Program-made: the position numbers and the translations under genes
In this document: positions 12,600-24,596 of the stretch, piece after piece
How the letters are laid out: each line of letters opens with the position of its first letter
Numbering within the stretch: position 1 is the first letter of the stretch
Notes under the pieces: generated by a model
Told to the model about the DNA's origin: nothing
What the model saw: only the letters and a program-made list of their open reading frames with translations
The model's database searches: none
DNA from: Nicotiana tabacum
Lineage: Eukaryota > Streptophyta > Magnoliopsida > Solanales > Solanaceae
Reading direction: 5' to 3'
Assembly (NCBI RefSeq): GCF_000715075.1
Contig: NC_134097.1
Span: 69,783,190-69,847,189 of the forward strand
DNA: 64,000 nt

Positions 12600-14035
12600 T
12601 TATACGCTCAAATTACACTTTAATTAAATAGTGTAAGGTGGTCGGTTTTAAATATAATAACCCAACAAGGTTGGGGTCGAATCCCACAGGGAATAGAAGT
12701 GAAAAGGTTACTTGAATAGTGTGTTATTTGACTAAAGTCGTAATTCTATTCGGTTAATAGTAACAAGAATATGAATTGAGATTGGTTTAGTCAAATAACT
12801 AATTGTGATATTGAGAGTGTAAATAATTTAATTAAAGAAACCGAGGTTGTGTCCCTTTCAATGAAGTGTAATACTGTCGGTGTTAATATGATATATTTCT
12901 AATGGAAGGTTCTTTTGATATGCAAATGATTTCTAAATGACTACCCAATATTTTCCAATAGTTGGGTAGTATTTCCTCTTTACGATTTTTCCAAATATAA
13001 AAGAGTTACAATTAAGAATAATCAATATATGCCAAATAAAACCAACTTATTCCTAAGAGATTCTATTAAACAAGGTTTAAAGCCTCGAGTCTTTGATATT
13101 TACTTCTACCATATTCCAACCCACTTTCCTGAGCAAAGTAAGAATTTAATGGAACTTGTTAATGTTTGCAACCACCAACAATAACTGAAGAATGAGAAGT
13201 ATATAAATATCAACCAACCATTATACATATATTCAATGTTAAACACCCATTAACATAACACTCATTTAGGGTCCACAACCTTAGTATTTAAAGTTAGCTA
13301 CACATACTAAAATACAAAAGAAAGAGAATATTTAATGTCATAAAGCTTACAAAGTGAAAGATTCTTGACCCAAAAGCTTCCAAAAGAGAGGAATATTAAA
13401 GCCTTGTATTGTAGCTCCAAAATCAGACAGGATGCCCCCACAAAACCCCAATAAATCTATTTATAGTGGGTCAAAACTCGGGACAAAAGTTGGACAAAAA
13501 TACCTTTTACGGTTAAATATGCGACCGCATTTCTGTCGTATAACAGACATGTTGTCCGCATTCTTGACATAACCATCGCATCTTCAAACCCTAGTTTCCA
13601 GGCCTTCATCGCATTGATGTTTTGCGGTCCGCATTGCAGATTTGCGATCGCATTTTGCGTCGCATTTTCTACCTTCAGCAATCTTCTTGTCGAGTTTGCG
13701 ATCCATTATGCGGCTCGCAAACAGGTTATGCGATCGCATATTGGACCGCATTTCTGGCACTGGACTTTGCCCAGAAATCTATTGTGGTTTGCGATTCCTT
13801 TGTGCATTGTACGGCTCGCATGTTGGATTTCCGATTGCATATCTACATTTGCGATGCCCTTTTGCTCTTTTCTTGTCTTTTTGTGGCTTTTAATTCATTT
13901 CCGTGCTCTTAAGTACTTAAACCTCATACACTGAAAAAACACTAAAATTACATAAGTGTAAAAGATAATTGCATCTAAAACAAGCTAAAATCTAAGTAAT
14001 TTGTATCAAATGTGCCGAAATTCTCTCACATATCA
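12600..14035 (-). repeat. Athila 5' LTR
   Basis: Direct repeat of 659-2095, starting TGATA on the minus strand. Substitutions and small indels against the other copy are scattered along the length, so this is not a very recent insertion. Confidence 0.92.
13457..13466 (-). promoter_or_regulatory. TATA box of Athila 5' LTR
   Basis: Minus-strand CTATAAATAG, identical to the copy at 1515-1524. As this is the 5' LTR, it would be the promoter driving the element. Confidence 0.72.
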
Positions 14036-14040
14036 CTTAT
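14036..14040. repeat. Right target-site duplication CTTAT
   Basis: Matches 654-658 exactly. Removing 659-14040 restores a continuous reading of the host integrase around the junction. Confidence 0.93.
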
Positions 14041-14375
14041 GAGCTTTCCTTACCTCCCAGCTTGGTAGGAGTTCATCTGGTATTTCATGTTTCGATGCTC
14101 CGGAGTATCACGGTGATCCGTCTCATGTGTTGGATTTCAGCTCAGTCTAGTTGGACTAGGATCTATCTTATGTTGACGAGCCAATGGCTATATTGGACAT
14201 GCATATTCGAAAGCTGAGGTCAAAGAACATTGCATCAGTGAAAGTTCAATGGCGGGGTCAGCCGGTCGAGGAGGCGACTTGGGAGACCGAACTAGATATG
14301 TGCAGTCGTTATCCTCATCGTTTTACCACTTTATATATGTATCTATACTCATTCGAGGACGAAAAAATGTTTTAA
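14041..14375 (+). pseudogene. Tekay-type integrase C-terminus with chromodomain-like tail
   Basis: Continues the integrase interrupted at 658: LPPSLVGVH, then FHVSMLR, a one-base frameshift, YHGDPSHVLDF, and from 14184 a tail with KNIASVKVQWRGQPVEEATWE. That last pattern is the chromodomain-like C-terminus of chromovirus integrases, thought to steer insertion toward marked heterochromatin. It ends with TAA at 14373-14375, directly before the polypurine tract. Confidence 0.88.
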
Positions 14376-14386
14376 GAAGGGGAGGA
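14374..14386 (+). other. Polypurine tract of the Tekay-type element
   Basis: AAGAAGGGGAGGA lies immediately before the LTR start TGTAACGACC. It would prime plus-strand DNA synthesis. Confidence 0.85.
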
Positions 14387-17110
14387 TGTAACGACCCGGT
14401 TGGTCGTTTTGAGAATTAACGCCCTGATTCCCTATTAACTGCTTCCCTCATATCTATTTCTACTATTGTGACTTGCCGGGAGGATTCGTTTTGAGTTTCG
14501 AAGTGTTTTGGGACACTTAGTCCCTACATGGGAAATTGAGTCTTAAGAATTTGGACCGTAGTCAAAACAGTGTGAAGACGGGTCTTGAATGGAGTTCCGC
14601 CAATTTTGTTAGCTATGTTGGGTGATTTTGGACTTAATGGCATGACCGGATCATGTTTTGGAGGTTCGTAGCTTATTTAGGCTTGAAATGGCAAAAGTCG
14701 AATTTTGGAGATTCAGACCGGTAGTGGAATTTTTGATATCGGGGTCGAAATAGGATTCCGGAAGTTGTAATAGGTCAGTAGTGTGAATTATGACTTTTGT
14801 TCAAAATTTGGTATCAATCGGACGTGGTTTGGTAGATTTCGGCATCAGTTGTAGAAATTTGGAGTTTCAATTTCATTAAGTTTTGATTGGAGGGTGATTT
14901 GTGTTTTTAGAGTTGTTCGATGTGATTTAAGGGATCGACTAAGTTAGTATAGTGTTTTAGGATTGGTTGGTATGTTTAGTGGAGGTTCAGGGGCCTCGGG
15001 TGAGTTTTGGGTGCTTAACGGATCAAGATTGGAATTTATGTTAATGCTAAAGTCTTCAGACTTCTGGTGTCGGGACCGCGCGTACGGAAGATTAAGCGTA
15101 GAAGCGGATTTGAAAGGAGTGGTTAGGGGTCGTAGGTACGAGGTGATTTCTTCATTTGCGATGCCCGTAGATGCGCTTGAGAGACCACAAAAGCGGTGAA
15201 GGACCGCAGAAGCGGACATGGGTCTGCAGGTGCACACATGCTGGTGAAACCTTTTAATCACAGAAGAGGGCACCGAGTTTTAAGTAAAATCCACACCTGC
15301 GATGGAAATTTCGTAGGTGCTGGACCGCAGATGTAGCGGACCCTTAGCAGAAGCAAAAATTGCTGGGCAGAAAAGGGGATTTTCATGGGTTTGAGGTTCA
15401 TATCGAAAAATTTGATTTGAAGCTCGGTGGAAGGCGAATTGTTGAGAGTTTTTGAAGGAGAGCTATTAGGTAACTCGATTTTGATCATATTACATTAATC
15501 TATTGTTGTATTCTTCATCTAATTAGGGGATTTGAATGAAAAAGATGGGAAAATGAAGGAAAAGTTCCCCAACCAAGAATCTGAGGTTTGAGTGGGATTT
15601 AGGCATAGGTTTTAGATGATTTTTGTACGAGTGAACTCGTGAGTGAATGGATGTTCATAATTTGTGACTTTTTCTTCCTTAACTTTTATTTCATTAGTTA
15701 AATTAGTTGTTTGTAGCTATATTTATGTTATGTAATTTATTTGGTTAGATTTGGGCCATCCAGAGTCAGATATTCGTGGAAAGAGCATTATGACAGATTG
15801 ATTTAGCTTGGTTCGAAGTATGTGGCTTGCCTAACCTTGTGTGTGGGAACTCTCCTAAGGATTTGGTATTTTTTGATATATGAGCACCATGTACGTGAGG
15901 TGACAAGTGCGTACACGGGCTATTAGTTGAAAAACTCCATTTTCATTAAGTAAAATATCTGTTTTTCCATAAATTGAGCTACACTAGCCTATGTAATTAT
16001 CTTGTCTAATTTAAAAAGCTTGCCTGCGCTTCTTAATTGCCTTAACTACCTATCTGAAATATGTGTAGCATGTTTAGTGAATTTTCCTGTTCTTCCTTGA
16101 CTCGGACTTAGCCTAAATTGTGGATTTATTGTTGTAACTATTATTCCTGTTGATTGAGCTGCATTTTTTCCTTGGGACTACAGAACGGTATTCCGGTAGA
16201 CCCCCCTGCATATTTACTTTGGGACTATAGAACAATATTCCGATAGACCCCCTTGCATATTTACTTTGGGACTACGGAACAGTATTCCGGTAGATCCCCC
16301 CTGCACATTTACGTTTGGGACTACAGAATGGTATTCCGGTAGATCCCCCTGCACATTTACGTTTGGGACTACAGAACGGTATTCCGGTAGATCCCCCGGC
16401 ACCTTTACGTTTGGAACGACGGGACGGTATCTGGGGAGACCCCTAGTTGTTATCTTTGTGTACTGAGCTATTATTTTCTTGTGATTTCATTCTCGTTAAA
16501 TTTTACGTATTTATCCTTACTAAAATATTTTATTCTGTCTCATTTTACTATATGTATACTAGTAGAGCCCTGACATGATTTCGTCACTACTCGACCGTAG
16601 TTAGGCTTGTCACTTACCGGTTACCGTTGTGGTTTACTCATGCCCTTTCCTGCACATGTTTTTCGTGTGCAGATCCAAGGACCTCACATCAGTTGTATTA
16701 TCATCGAGACGAGACAACTATAGAGACTTGAAGGTATATCTGCCGCATGTGCAGACCTCAGAGTCCCTATCTACTCTTCCTCAAGTTGTGCAGACCTCAG
16801 AGTCCCTATCTACTCTTTCTCAAGTTAAACACTTATTGTATTTTCTTCTTTGTTAGATTCTTGAGTTTAGAAGTACTATTTTTGTTTCTGTAGCTTGTGA
16901 CTTATGACATTTCGGTTTGGGAGAGTTTAAGTACTTTTCGAAAGTGATTCTTGGAAATGCCGAGCGACATCTCATTTCCTTGTTTAAATTTACCTGTTTG
17001 TTGATAGCTGTTATGTTTTTCGTTCCTTTTTCCGCAATGTTAGGCTTACCTAGTCATAGGGACTAGGTGCCGTCACGACGGTTCACAGAGGGAGAACTTG
17101 GGTTGTGACA
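14387..17110 (+). repeat. Tekay-type LTR (family 1), 2.7 kb
   Basis: Starts TGTAACGACC after the PPT and ends GTTGTGACA before a PBS-like site. It holds a six-unit tandem repeat at 16168-16445 and a duplicated 41-bp segment at about 16746-16827. GCGG-rich hairpin-prone sequence lies at 15065-15340. No second copy of this LTR is in the window. Confidence 0.85.
16168..16445 (+). repeat. Tandem repeat of about 48 bp, 6 units, inside LTR
   Basis: Each unit holds GGGACTACAGAACGGTATTC and a following CCGGTAGA(T/C)CCCCC tract. Units start near 16168, 16219, 16266, 16314, 16363 and 16411, and the last is the most diverged. Confidence 0.9.
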
Positions 17111-17113
17111 AGT

Positions 17114-17125
17114 TTGTATCAGAGC
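17114..17125 (+). other. Primer binding site, initiator tRNA-Met type, degenerate
   Basis: TTGTATCAGAGC follows the LTR end by three bases. The expected Met-type sequence is TGGTATCAGAGC, which is intact at 43438 in a related element. Confidence 0.75.
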
Positions 17126-17309
17126 ACTAGGTTCATAGGAGTCATGAGTCACAAGCCAGTTTATTGGAGTCTTGCGGATCTGTACAGAGATGTCTGTACT
17201 TATATTCGGGAGGCTATGGAACTGTTAGGAAAATTCCACTTCATTTGATTCCTTGTCGTGCAAGATTATTGACTTCAAAATTCTAAACTTCTGTCTTCTA
17301 TTCTCTCAG

Positions 17310-17360
17310 ATGGTGAGGACACGTGCTACCATAGATGACCAGTTACTCGTGCCCCTGAAC
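17310..17360 (+). pseudogene. Tekay-type gag start, truncated
   Basis: ATG GTG AGG ACA CGT GCT ACC lies about 200 bases after the PBS, as expected for Tekay-type gag. Only about 17 codons remain before an abrupt switch at 17361 into a minus-strand LTR of another element. Confidence 0.65.
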
Positions 17361-17607
17361 TCATCATACGAACCTGTTGGAACCTTCAAATCCCAATTTC
17401 GAGGCCATTTACTCAAGGATAAAACCTTGGTCAATTCTTCTAATTTAAAGCTTCCGAAATGAGAATTTCTTTTCCAAATCAACCCCGAACTTACAAAATT
17501 GAGTTTCGGCCACACGTACAAGTCATAATACCTGAAGTGAAGCTACTCAGGGCCTCAAGCCACCATAAGACGCGTTAGAGCTCAAAATAACCGGTCGGAT
17601 CGTTACA
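17361..17607 (-). repeat. Truncated 3' LTR of the minus-strand non-coding element
   Basis: Homologous to 21401-21647 over its full length. The cut at 17361 abuts the Tekay-type gag fragment, so the rest of this LTR has been deleted. Confidence 0.8.
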
Positions 17608-20330
17608 TTCTCTCCCACTTAAACATACGTTCATCCGCGAACATGCTAAGAACTACTCTAGAGTTGTCCGAAATTACTATTAACACATCGTGCATCTACC
17701 TATGTTACCACAACCCACTTGAGCACATTAGCTCGAGCAAATCTGAAAATACTCTCCTATCTAGTCAAATAAGCCTCTGTGCCAAATTCCAACAACTGAA
17801 ATCCTCCACCGGGTCTGTTTCCAACATACGAACACTGTATTAGTCACCACAGACTGTATCTAAACATGATTGCATACCTTTACTGAATTCACACCGTGCA
17901 CTGCATATTACACATGACCATAATAACATCCTCTTATAACAATAGCTGAAATCCCACGAATCTGATTCTCACTACACACCTCATGACACATATAAGTTGT
18001 ATTCCAACTCTTGCAATGCTACCACGACAGAAGAGATGTGTAGAAATTTATATCCAACTACCGAGTCAACAAATCGTTGAGTCTCTCCTCCTGATAAAAA
18101 CCATTACCTCATTATGAACCAAATAATGATATTTTCTCTTTAATATGCTTCATATGAATCTGGTCACACTGATCATAGTTCTAATAATTTCGTCTCACCC
18201 AGTACAAGTTGTTCCGGCAATAAGCCACCTCAGACATTGCCAAAAGTCACATATGATGCCATAATATTCCAACAAGCTACAAACTCGAATGTGATACATA
18301 AGGAAAACGAACTTTGGAAAGAACTAATCAACTCACGTAACTAATTAAACAACCGAAATGATGTTATGAACCTCCCTCAGAAAATGAGAAACAAAACACA
18401 CAAGAATAGATATGGGGAACTGTACTAAGCATCAAACTATTGCGGCGTGCAACCCGATCCACACATGATACCGTTGCGGTGTGCAACCCGATCCAAACAT
18501 GGTACCCGTGGTGGCGTGCCATCCGATCTAAGCAACATACCCATTGCGGCGTGCCACCCTATCCACACATAATAACCTATAAGGAAATACTTACCGAGCT
18601 AAAATCCTCATAACTACGAAATAACCGAATATCGACTACAAGCACGCCAAGTGCATAATACTATCCCTAGGGAGACAAATAGCGCCATACGCTACAAAAC
18701 GCGAGCACGACTAAAGTGCGATATATGATCTGCATCTCGAGATCCATCCTGCTCACATAACACCATCACTATGCGGAACCTTAACATATGTGCAATTAAT
18801 CAAGTCGTCTCATAACCCATATGGCACAATATAGTATTATAAATACGACAAAATAACATTCAACATCCAAATACTCCTCCATAAGGAGTGCTATGCTGAA
18901 TGAACACACCCAGGCTGGTGTAGAGTACACATCCACATTTGGACCCATTAACTGACCTCAACTGATTCTGATCATACCATGCTTGGGAAAATAACCTCTC
19001 AAGGACCCACAATGACCTATTCATGACACATAAGAACATCCATTGAATCCGGAACAAAATTCCACAATTCATAACCAACTGAATAGATCGCCTTTCTGGC
19101 CTAAACTCTCACATTAGTGATAGTACCAAAATCTCCACACTTGGTTTCAATCTTTAATCAATCAAGTGAATACATGTCATACTTATACAATCTTCCCATG
19201 GGACACGCTCCCATGACCTTCCGCACTAGGTAACAAGTCTGCACATCCATACCACCAGCCACACTAATGCTATAAAGAAAATCAAGAATCCGCAATTAGT
19301 ACACAAAGTCTCATACACAAAACACCGATCTCAGGTGATACTAATGACAATACCAGCTTACTCTAACCATCTAAATCCTTTCTTGCTCATCCGAGCTTGT
19401 GATATTCTTGCCAACACCAAACTGCATCCTTGATCCTCAACTTCCACTTCCTATGCCGCTCACTGCACCTAACGTGCTAATATACAACAGTACAAGAATT
19501 TCACCATAACTCCTGAACCACTAATAGAATAAACACTTCATCACATAGAAACCTTTTACTTAGCTTATCCCAGAAGAACCAATGCAACACGCAACTGAAT
19601 TCTCAAACCACAGGAAATACAACATCATGTCGCGATCTAAACTGCCATGACACTTCTGGAATCCATTTACTCAACCTAGTCCTCAGAACCAAATACCTCC
19701 CAAATCAATCGAATTATAGTGGCTGTCAAGCCTCGCACGTACCGCCACATATCACATATATAACTAAACACGCTGAAGGAATTGATCACGATCACAATCA
19801 TGTCGATTCAACTATTACTGGCTGACCCGACTTCTCTCAATTTATTCTTAACTTTCCTTAGAAATAATAATAGCTCCATTCATTAACGTAGCGAAACCCA
19901 ACAACACTCATCCCGAATGACCCAATCCACGAGACTACATCATCTCAATACCCATGAACCATCTAATTTTCTCCTTAAGTGCACAATAGCATCGTCAACT
20001 GGTACACCCGTTCTGCAAGACCTTCAGTGAATCCGAAGCTACTTATTCCCTTCATCCAATACTGCACCGCGTACCTAATAATAACACAGAACATTCCAAG
20101 CTGCTTTTCATAATCCACTACAAAAGCTTGATACTTAATGATACTACGGACTCGAAATCCTTAGGCACCGCATATTGAAATTTGAACCCACTAGAACCGT
20201 TGTTGAGAGTCACAAACTCTGACTTGTTCCCAAATATGATCAAATTCCAACTCCGCTCAAAAAGTCGATAAAAATCACCCTCGGGCACACATGATCGGAT
20301 TCCAGAAATTTTCAAAGATAAACTTTACCC
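17608..20330 (-). other. Non-coding interior of minus-strand element
   Basis: No domain is recognisable on either strand. It contains four degenerate units around TGCGGCGTGCAACCCGATCC at 18440-18570, homologous in core to the 40-bp array at 42261-42740. The right boundary with the LTR is uncertain. Confidence 0.55.
18440..18570. repeat. Four-unit minisatellite with GATCGGGT-GCACGCCG core
   Basis: Units begin near 18441, 18475, 18513 and 18545. On the minus strand each reads GGATCGGGTTGCACGCCGCA or a close variant. Confidence 0.8.
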
Positions 20331-21647
20331 ATAACAACACGAACTCAAATATATAATTTATTCTCAATTCAATGCCTAAATTCATGGACAAAATCCAAAA
20401 ATACCAATTTCTAGGTTTTCTACCCAAACCCGAAATTTCCATATTAGAATCCCTATATAAACCAAGTACTTAACTTGAAATAGGTGGTATTAACTTACCT
20501 CCAAGTTGCTAGGTAAATACTCACCTCAAGAAGCTCCAAAAATTTCCTAAGAATGAAGAGAAATGGCAAAAATGGCTGAGCCCCACTCTTCTAAGCATTC
20601 TGCCCAGTGACTCACATACCTATGGACTCCTTGGATGCTATGGTGAATCTCCTTAGGTGTGCAACTCTTTACGCTACTGTGGTCCTCAGTAGCCTTGGCC
20701 CTTCCGCTTCTACGCTTGCCTTTCCACTTTTACGGTGTCGCACCTGCGGCCTTTTTTTCGCAGGTGCAATTACACCAGAACTCAGGCCCTTCAGCAACAC
20801 AACAAGGCTCCAAATTGATCCGTTGACCATCTGAAACCACCCCGAGGCCCCCGGGACCTCAACAAAACCTACCAACAAGTCTTAAAACACAATATGAACT
20901 GAGTCAAACCTTCAAATCACATCAAACAATGCCAAAAGCATGAATCACATCACAATTCAAGCTTAATGAACCTTAGAACTTCAAACTTCTACATTCGATG
21001 TCGTAACCTGTCAAATCTCTTTTGATTATCCTTGAATTTTGCACACAAATCAAATTTGACATTACAGACCTCCTATAACTTCTGAAATTGGAATCTGGCC
21101 CCGATATCAAAAAGTCCACTCCTAGTCAAACTTCCCAAAAACCTTCAAATTCAAACTTTCGTCAAATGATTCTAAAATGACCTACAAACCTCCAAATCCA
21201 CATCCGGACGCGCTCCTAAGACTAGAATCACCATATATGGAGCTTTCCAAGGATCATAATTCAAAATGGACATCGATAACATGAAAATACACTTTATCCC
21301 AAATTTATGAAATCCTTCCAAAATGCCATCTTTCCACAATATTCGCCAAAATGCTCCCGGTTCATCCAAAACTCGATCCGGACATACGCCCAAGTCCAAA
21401 ATCATCATACGAACCTGTTAGAACCTTCAAATAGAGATTCCAAGGCCATTTACTCAGGGATAAAACCTTGGTCAATTCTTCCAACTTAAAGATTCTGAAA
21501 TGAGAATTTCTTTTCCAATTCAACCCCGAGTCTCTGAAATTCAGTTCTGTCCACACGTACAAGTTATAATACCTGAAGTGAAGCTACTCACGGCCTCAAA
21601 CTGCTAAAGGACGTGCTAGACCTCTAAACGACCGGTCGGGTCATTAC
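20330..21647 (-). repeat. 5' LTR of minus-strand non-coding element
   Basis: The start at 21647 is clear (homology to 17607). The far end near 20330 is a guess from the change of sequence character. It holds a 9-bp perfect hairpin, GCACCTGCG at 20740-20748 and CGCAGGTGC at 20759-20767, of the kind seen in chromovirus LTRs. Confidence 0.6.
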
Positions 21648-21963
21648 CCCTAGCTTGTCGAGTGGGCATCCAGTATTTCTTATTTTTAAGCTCCGAAAGT
21701 ATGTCAGCAATTCATCTCATATTTTGGATCTCAGCATGGTTCAATTGGATGGTGATTTGACTTATGATGTGGAGCCATTTGCCATTTGGATTAGCAAGTT
21801 CGAAAGTTGACGTCAAAGAACATAGCTTTAGTGAAGATGCAGTGGAGAGGTCATCCGGTTAAGGAGGCTACTTGGGAGACCGATCAGGAGATACGGGGCA
21901 GACATCCACACCTATTTGAGACTCCAGGTATGTTTCTAGACCCATTTGAGGACGCACGGTTGT
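21648..21963 (+). pseudogene. Tekay-type integrase C-terminus (family 2), truncated
   Basis: The reading starts abruptly after the minus-strand LTR with PSLSSGHPVFLIFKLRKYV and SSHILDLSMVQLDGD. A frameshift follows, and then ALVKMQWRGHPVKEATWET, the chromodomain-like tail. It is homologous to 14041-14375 but diverged. Everything upstream of the PPSL motif is missing from the window. Confidence 0.82.
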
Positions 21964-21975
21964 TTAGGGGGATAA
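21964..21975 (+). other. Polypurine tract (family 2)
   Basis: A TTAGGGGGATAA tract directly precedes the LTR start TGTAACGACC. Confidence 0.65.
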
Positions 21976-23550
21976 TGTAACGACCTAGCCAATTGTTTCA
22001 AGAGTTGTAGCCCTGTTCGGTCATTTACTGCTCCTTATGTGCTTTATAGCTATTATATGATTTGCCAGATTAGCCGGTTTGGGTCCGGAAGGATTTTAGA
22101 ATAAATTGAGACATTTAGTCTAATAATGGAAAGCTTAAGTTGAAATGGTTCACCCGATGTTGACTTATGTATAAATGACTCCGGAATATAGTTTTGATTA
22201 TTCTGTCAGCTTCGTTGGATGATTTTAGACTTAAGAACATGTTGGGATTGTGATTTGGAGGTACGTTGTAGAATTAGGCTTGAAATGACGAAAGTTGAAT
22301 TTTCGGGATGTTTGATCGGACGTGGACTTTTTGATATCATGGTCGGATTCTGATTTTGAAAGTTGGAGCAGGTCCATGGTGTCATTTGTGACTTGTGTGC
22401 AAAATTTGGGGTTAATCAGAAGTGATTTGATAGGTTTTGGCATCGGTTGTAGAAATTTGAATTTCAAAGTTCATTATGCTTTAATCTATGTGCGATTCGT
22501 GTTTTTGATGTTGTTTGAGGTGCTTTGAGGGTTCAACAAAGTTCGTAATCTGTTATAGGACTTGTTGGTATGTTTTGTAGAGGTCCTGGAGGCCTTGAGT
22601 GGATTTCAGGTGGTTAACGGATCAAGATTTGAACTTAAAGAATTTGCTGAAGTTGGCAGCTGCTGGTGTAATCGCACCTGCAGAGTGGGCACCGCATATG
22701 CAAGCTCATAGAAGTGAGAAGGATACCAAAAAAGTGGTCAATAAGGAAGTAGGCAGAGGTTGCAGGTAGCCCTTTTCGCACATGCTTGTCCACAGATGTG
22801 GTGCATTTGTCGCAGAAGCGGGAATGAGTGGGGAGGTTGGTCCGCAGAAACGGATGCTTTTGCGCTGATGCGCACCCGCAACAACGGTTGGTCAGCAAGA
22901 GTGAACTCCGTAGAAGGGGATGGTAGACTACAGAAGTGGCTAAGTATCCACAGAGCGGAATGACTAGGTAGAACATATAAAAGCAAGGGTTCGCGATTTT
23001 TCTTCATTTTGGACCTTCAAAGCGCGATCTAAGGCGAATTTTGAGAGGGTTTTTGAGGATATTCTTGAGGTAAGTCCCTTGTGCTCGTTTTTTATCAATA
23101 ATATTGCTTCCCCATTATTTTCCACCTAGTTTATGTGTTTTTAGGTGTAATTTGGGGGTTTGAGGCTATGGATTTGGAGAGTTGATTTTGGGAATTTGAG
23201 TGCCAATTTGGTGTCGACTTTTTATGAATTTAGTATGGTTAGACTCGTGGTTAACTGGGCTTTTGGGTTTTGTGATTTTTGTTGAATTTTGAGACGTGGA
23301 CCGGGAGCTAGCTTGGATCCGGTTTTGATTTTTTGATTTATAATCTCATATTTTCTTGTGAAATTGATTCCTTTAGCCAGTGTTGATTGTATCGTATTAT
23401 TTGTGGTTAGATTCGAGGCATTTAGAGGAGGGATTGCTAATTGAGAGCCTAGGTTATTGTAAAGAGGAGAATTGTACCACGTATTTATACTTATTTATTT
23501 CGTTTATTTACTCTGCCTCATATTTTGTTACATCTCGCATTTTCGTACGT
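21976..23550 (+). repeat. Tekay-type LTR (family 2), right end unclear
   Basis: Starts TGTAACGACC. It is alignable to 14387 onward but clearly a different family. A TATA box lies at 22976. The homology to LTR structure fades near 23550 and no TGACA end or PBS is seen, so it is probably truncated. Confidence 0.7.
22976..22983 (+). promoter_or_regulatory. TATA box of family 2 LTR
   Basis: TATAAAAG, followed by GCAAGGGTTCGCG, sits about 1.0 kb into the LTR, at the usual U3-R position. Confidence 0.6.
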
Positions 23551-24596
23551 TAAAATTTCATTTTCAGTTAACCGACGTAGACTCGGGGATGAGATCATTT
23601 TGACGTTAACGTATTTATGCTATTTATAACAAGCGATAAATAAGTGTTATGAAGGATAAATGGGTACGCGGATTAAAGAAAACGAGTTTCGTTGAAGGTG
23701 GTCAATTTTGAATAAAATACAGGTCGAGTGATAATACCCGATAGTTATGAACTAGTACTATGCAAGGTACCATATGACCACGGTAGTATAATATATAAAG
23801 TATATATAAAATATATTAAAAATAAATAGAATTTTAAGTAATTTGAGGTAATTTTTAAATTATGCGAGTAAGTGGTTAATTACCAGTAACGTGACATTAC
23901 CTAGTTAACTAATAAGTGGGTAAAGATTTCTAATCTCCACCCACTCTCCACATGGCACAAGGTCACTAATTGAGAGAAATGACTCATTGAACATGTATAT
24001 GTTTTCAAAGAATCTTAGACTTAAGTCTTAGTAAGACTTGTCAATCTTATCACATGACTTTTAGAACAAATACCTTGTAAAGGTTTCAAGGCCACAATCT
24101 GCAAGGACTTGAAAACAAAAACATTGCATTTCAAATCATTAGAAACCATTTTCGTTCAAACTTTAACAAACTAAACCAAAAACATGAGAAAAAGTAGAAC
24201 CATTTTTGTTCAACAATTCAAGCTTCATCCAAACGTCCAAGCTTCATTTCAATTAGATCAATTCGTCCAAAAATTTCAACACCAAGCCAAGTTCATTCCA
24301 ACTTCAAGGAAATCCAGTGTAAATTTTGCAAAAGCTGATTCGTTCAAATAATTCCAGGAACAGGTATGTTAAGGATAAGATTTTCCTTCATTTTAGCATG
24401 ATATCGTAATTACACAAGTTTGACAACGAAGCATAAAAAAAAATTCGTATCCCGGAATTTACGTATATATTGCTAGTCTCGTAAATTACATATATATTCC
24501 TAGTTTTGTAAGTTACCATATTCTTCTTATCGGGAATGCATATTCAGTTGAGTATTTCCTTTTTCCGGTCAAAAGAGCAGAGAGTTTACATATATA
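23551..24596. other. Unassigned repeat-like sequence
   Basis: About 1 kb of A/T-rich sequence with no coding potential, lying between the family 2 LTR and the Tat-type LTR. It resembles part of an LTR (TATATAAA-rich stretch at about 23790-23830), but I cannot place it in a family. Confidence 0.4.

Larger units (their letters stand above)
659..14035 (-). mobile_element. Complete Athila-lineage LTR retrotransposon, 13.4 kb
   Basis: The element reads on the minus strand: LTR 12600-14035, PBS, gag, protease, RT, RNase H, integrase, long spacer, env-position ORF, 3' UTR, LTR 659-2095. It is bounded by a perfect 5-bp duplication (CTTAT). Athila assignment rests on the PBS matching the 3' end of tRNA-Asp, the RT motifs [19 protein letters not shown] and FMDDFSV, and a third ORF between integrase and the 3' LTR. 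Every ORF has stops or frameshifts, so it is non-autonomous now. It interrupts the integrase of an older Tekay-type element. Confidence 0.93.
17361..21647 (-). mobile_element. Minus-strand non-coding LTR element, left LTR truncated
   Basis: A 247-bp LTR start (17361-17607, minus) is repeated at 21401-21647 and both begin at the same point (minus strand TGTAACGATCC and GTAATGACCC). Before the left one, the minus strand reads a GGATGAACG...AAGTGGGAGAGAA tail and PPT, as in Tekay-type elements. About 2.7 kb between the LTRs contains no gag or pol that I can recognise. No PBS was found. It looks like a large non-autonomous derivative or a heavily decayed chromovirus. Confidence 0.65.

Noticed and set aside
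18860..19078. 72-codon minus-strand ORF in the non-coding element
   Set aside because: It is isolated, with no known motif, within a region of frequent stops in all frames.
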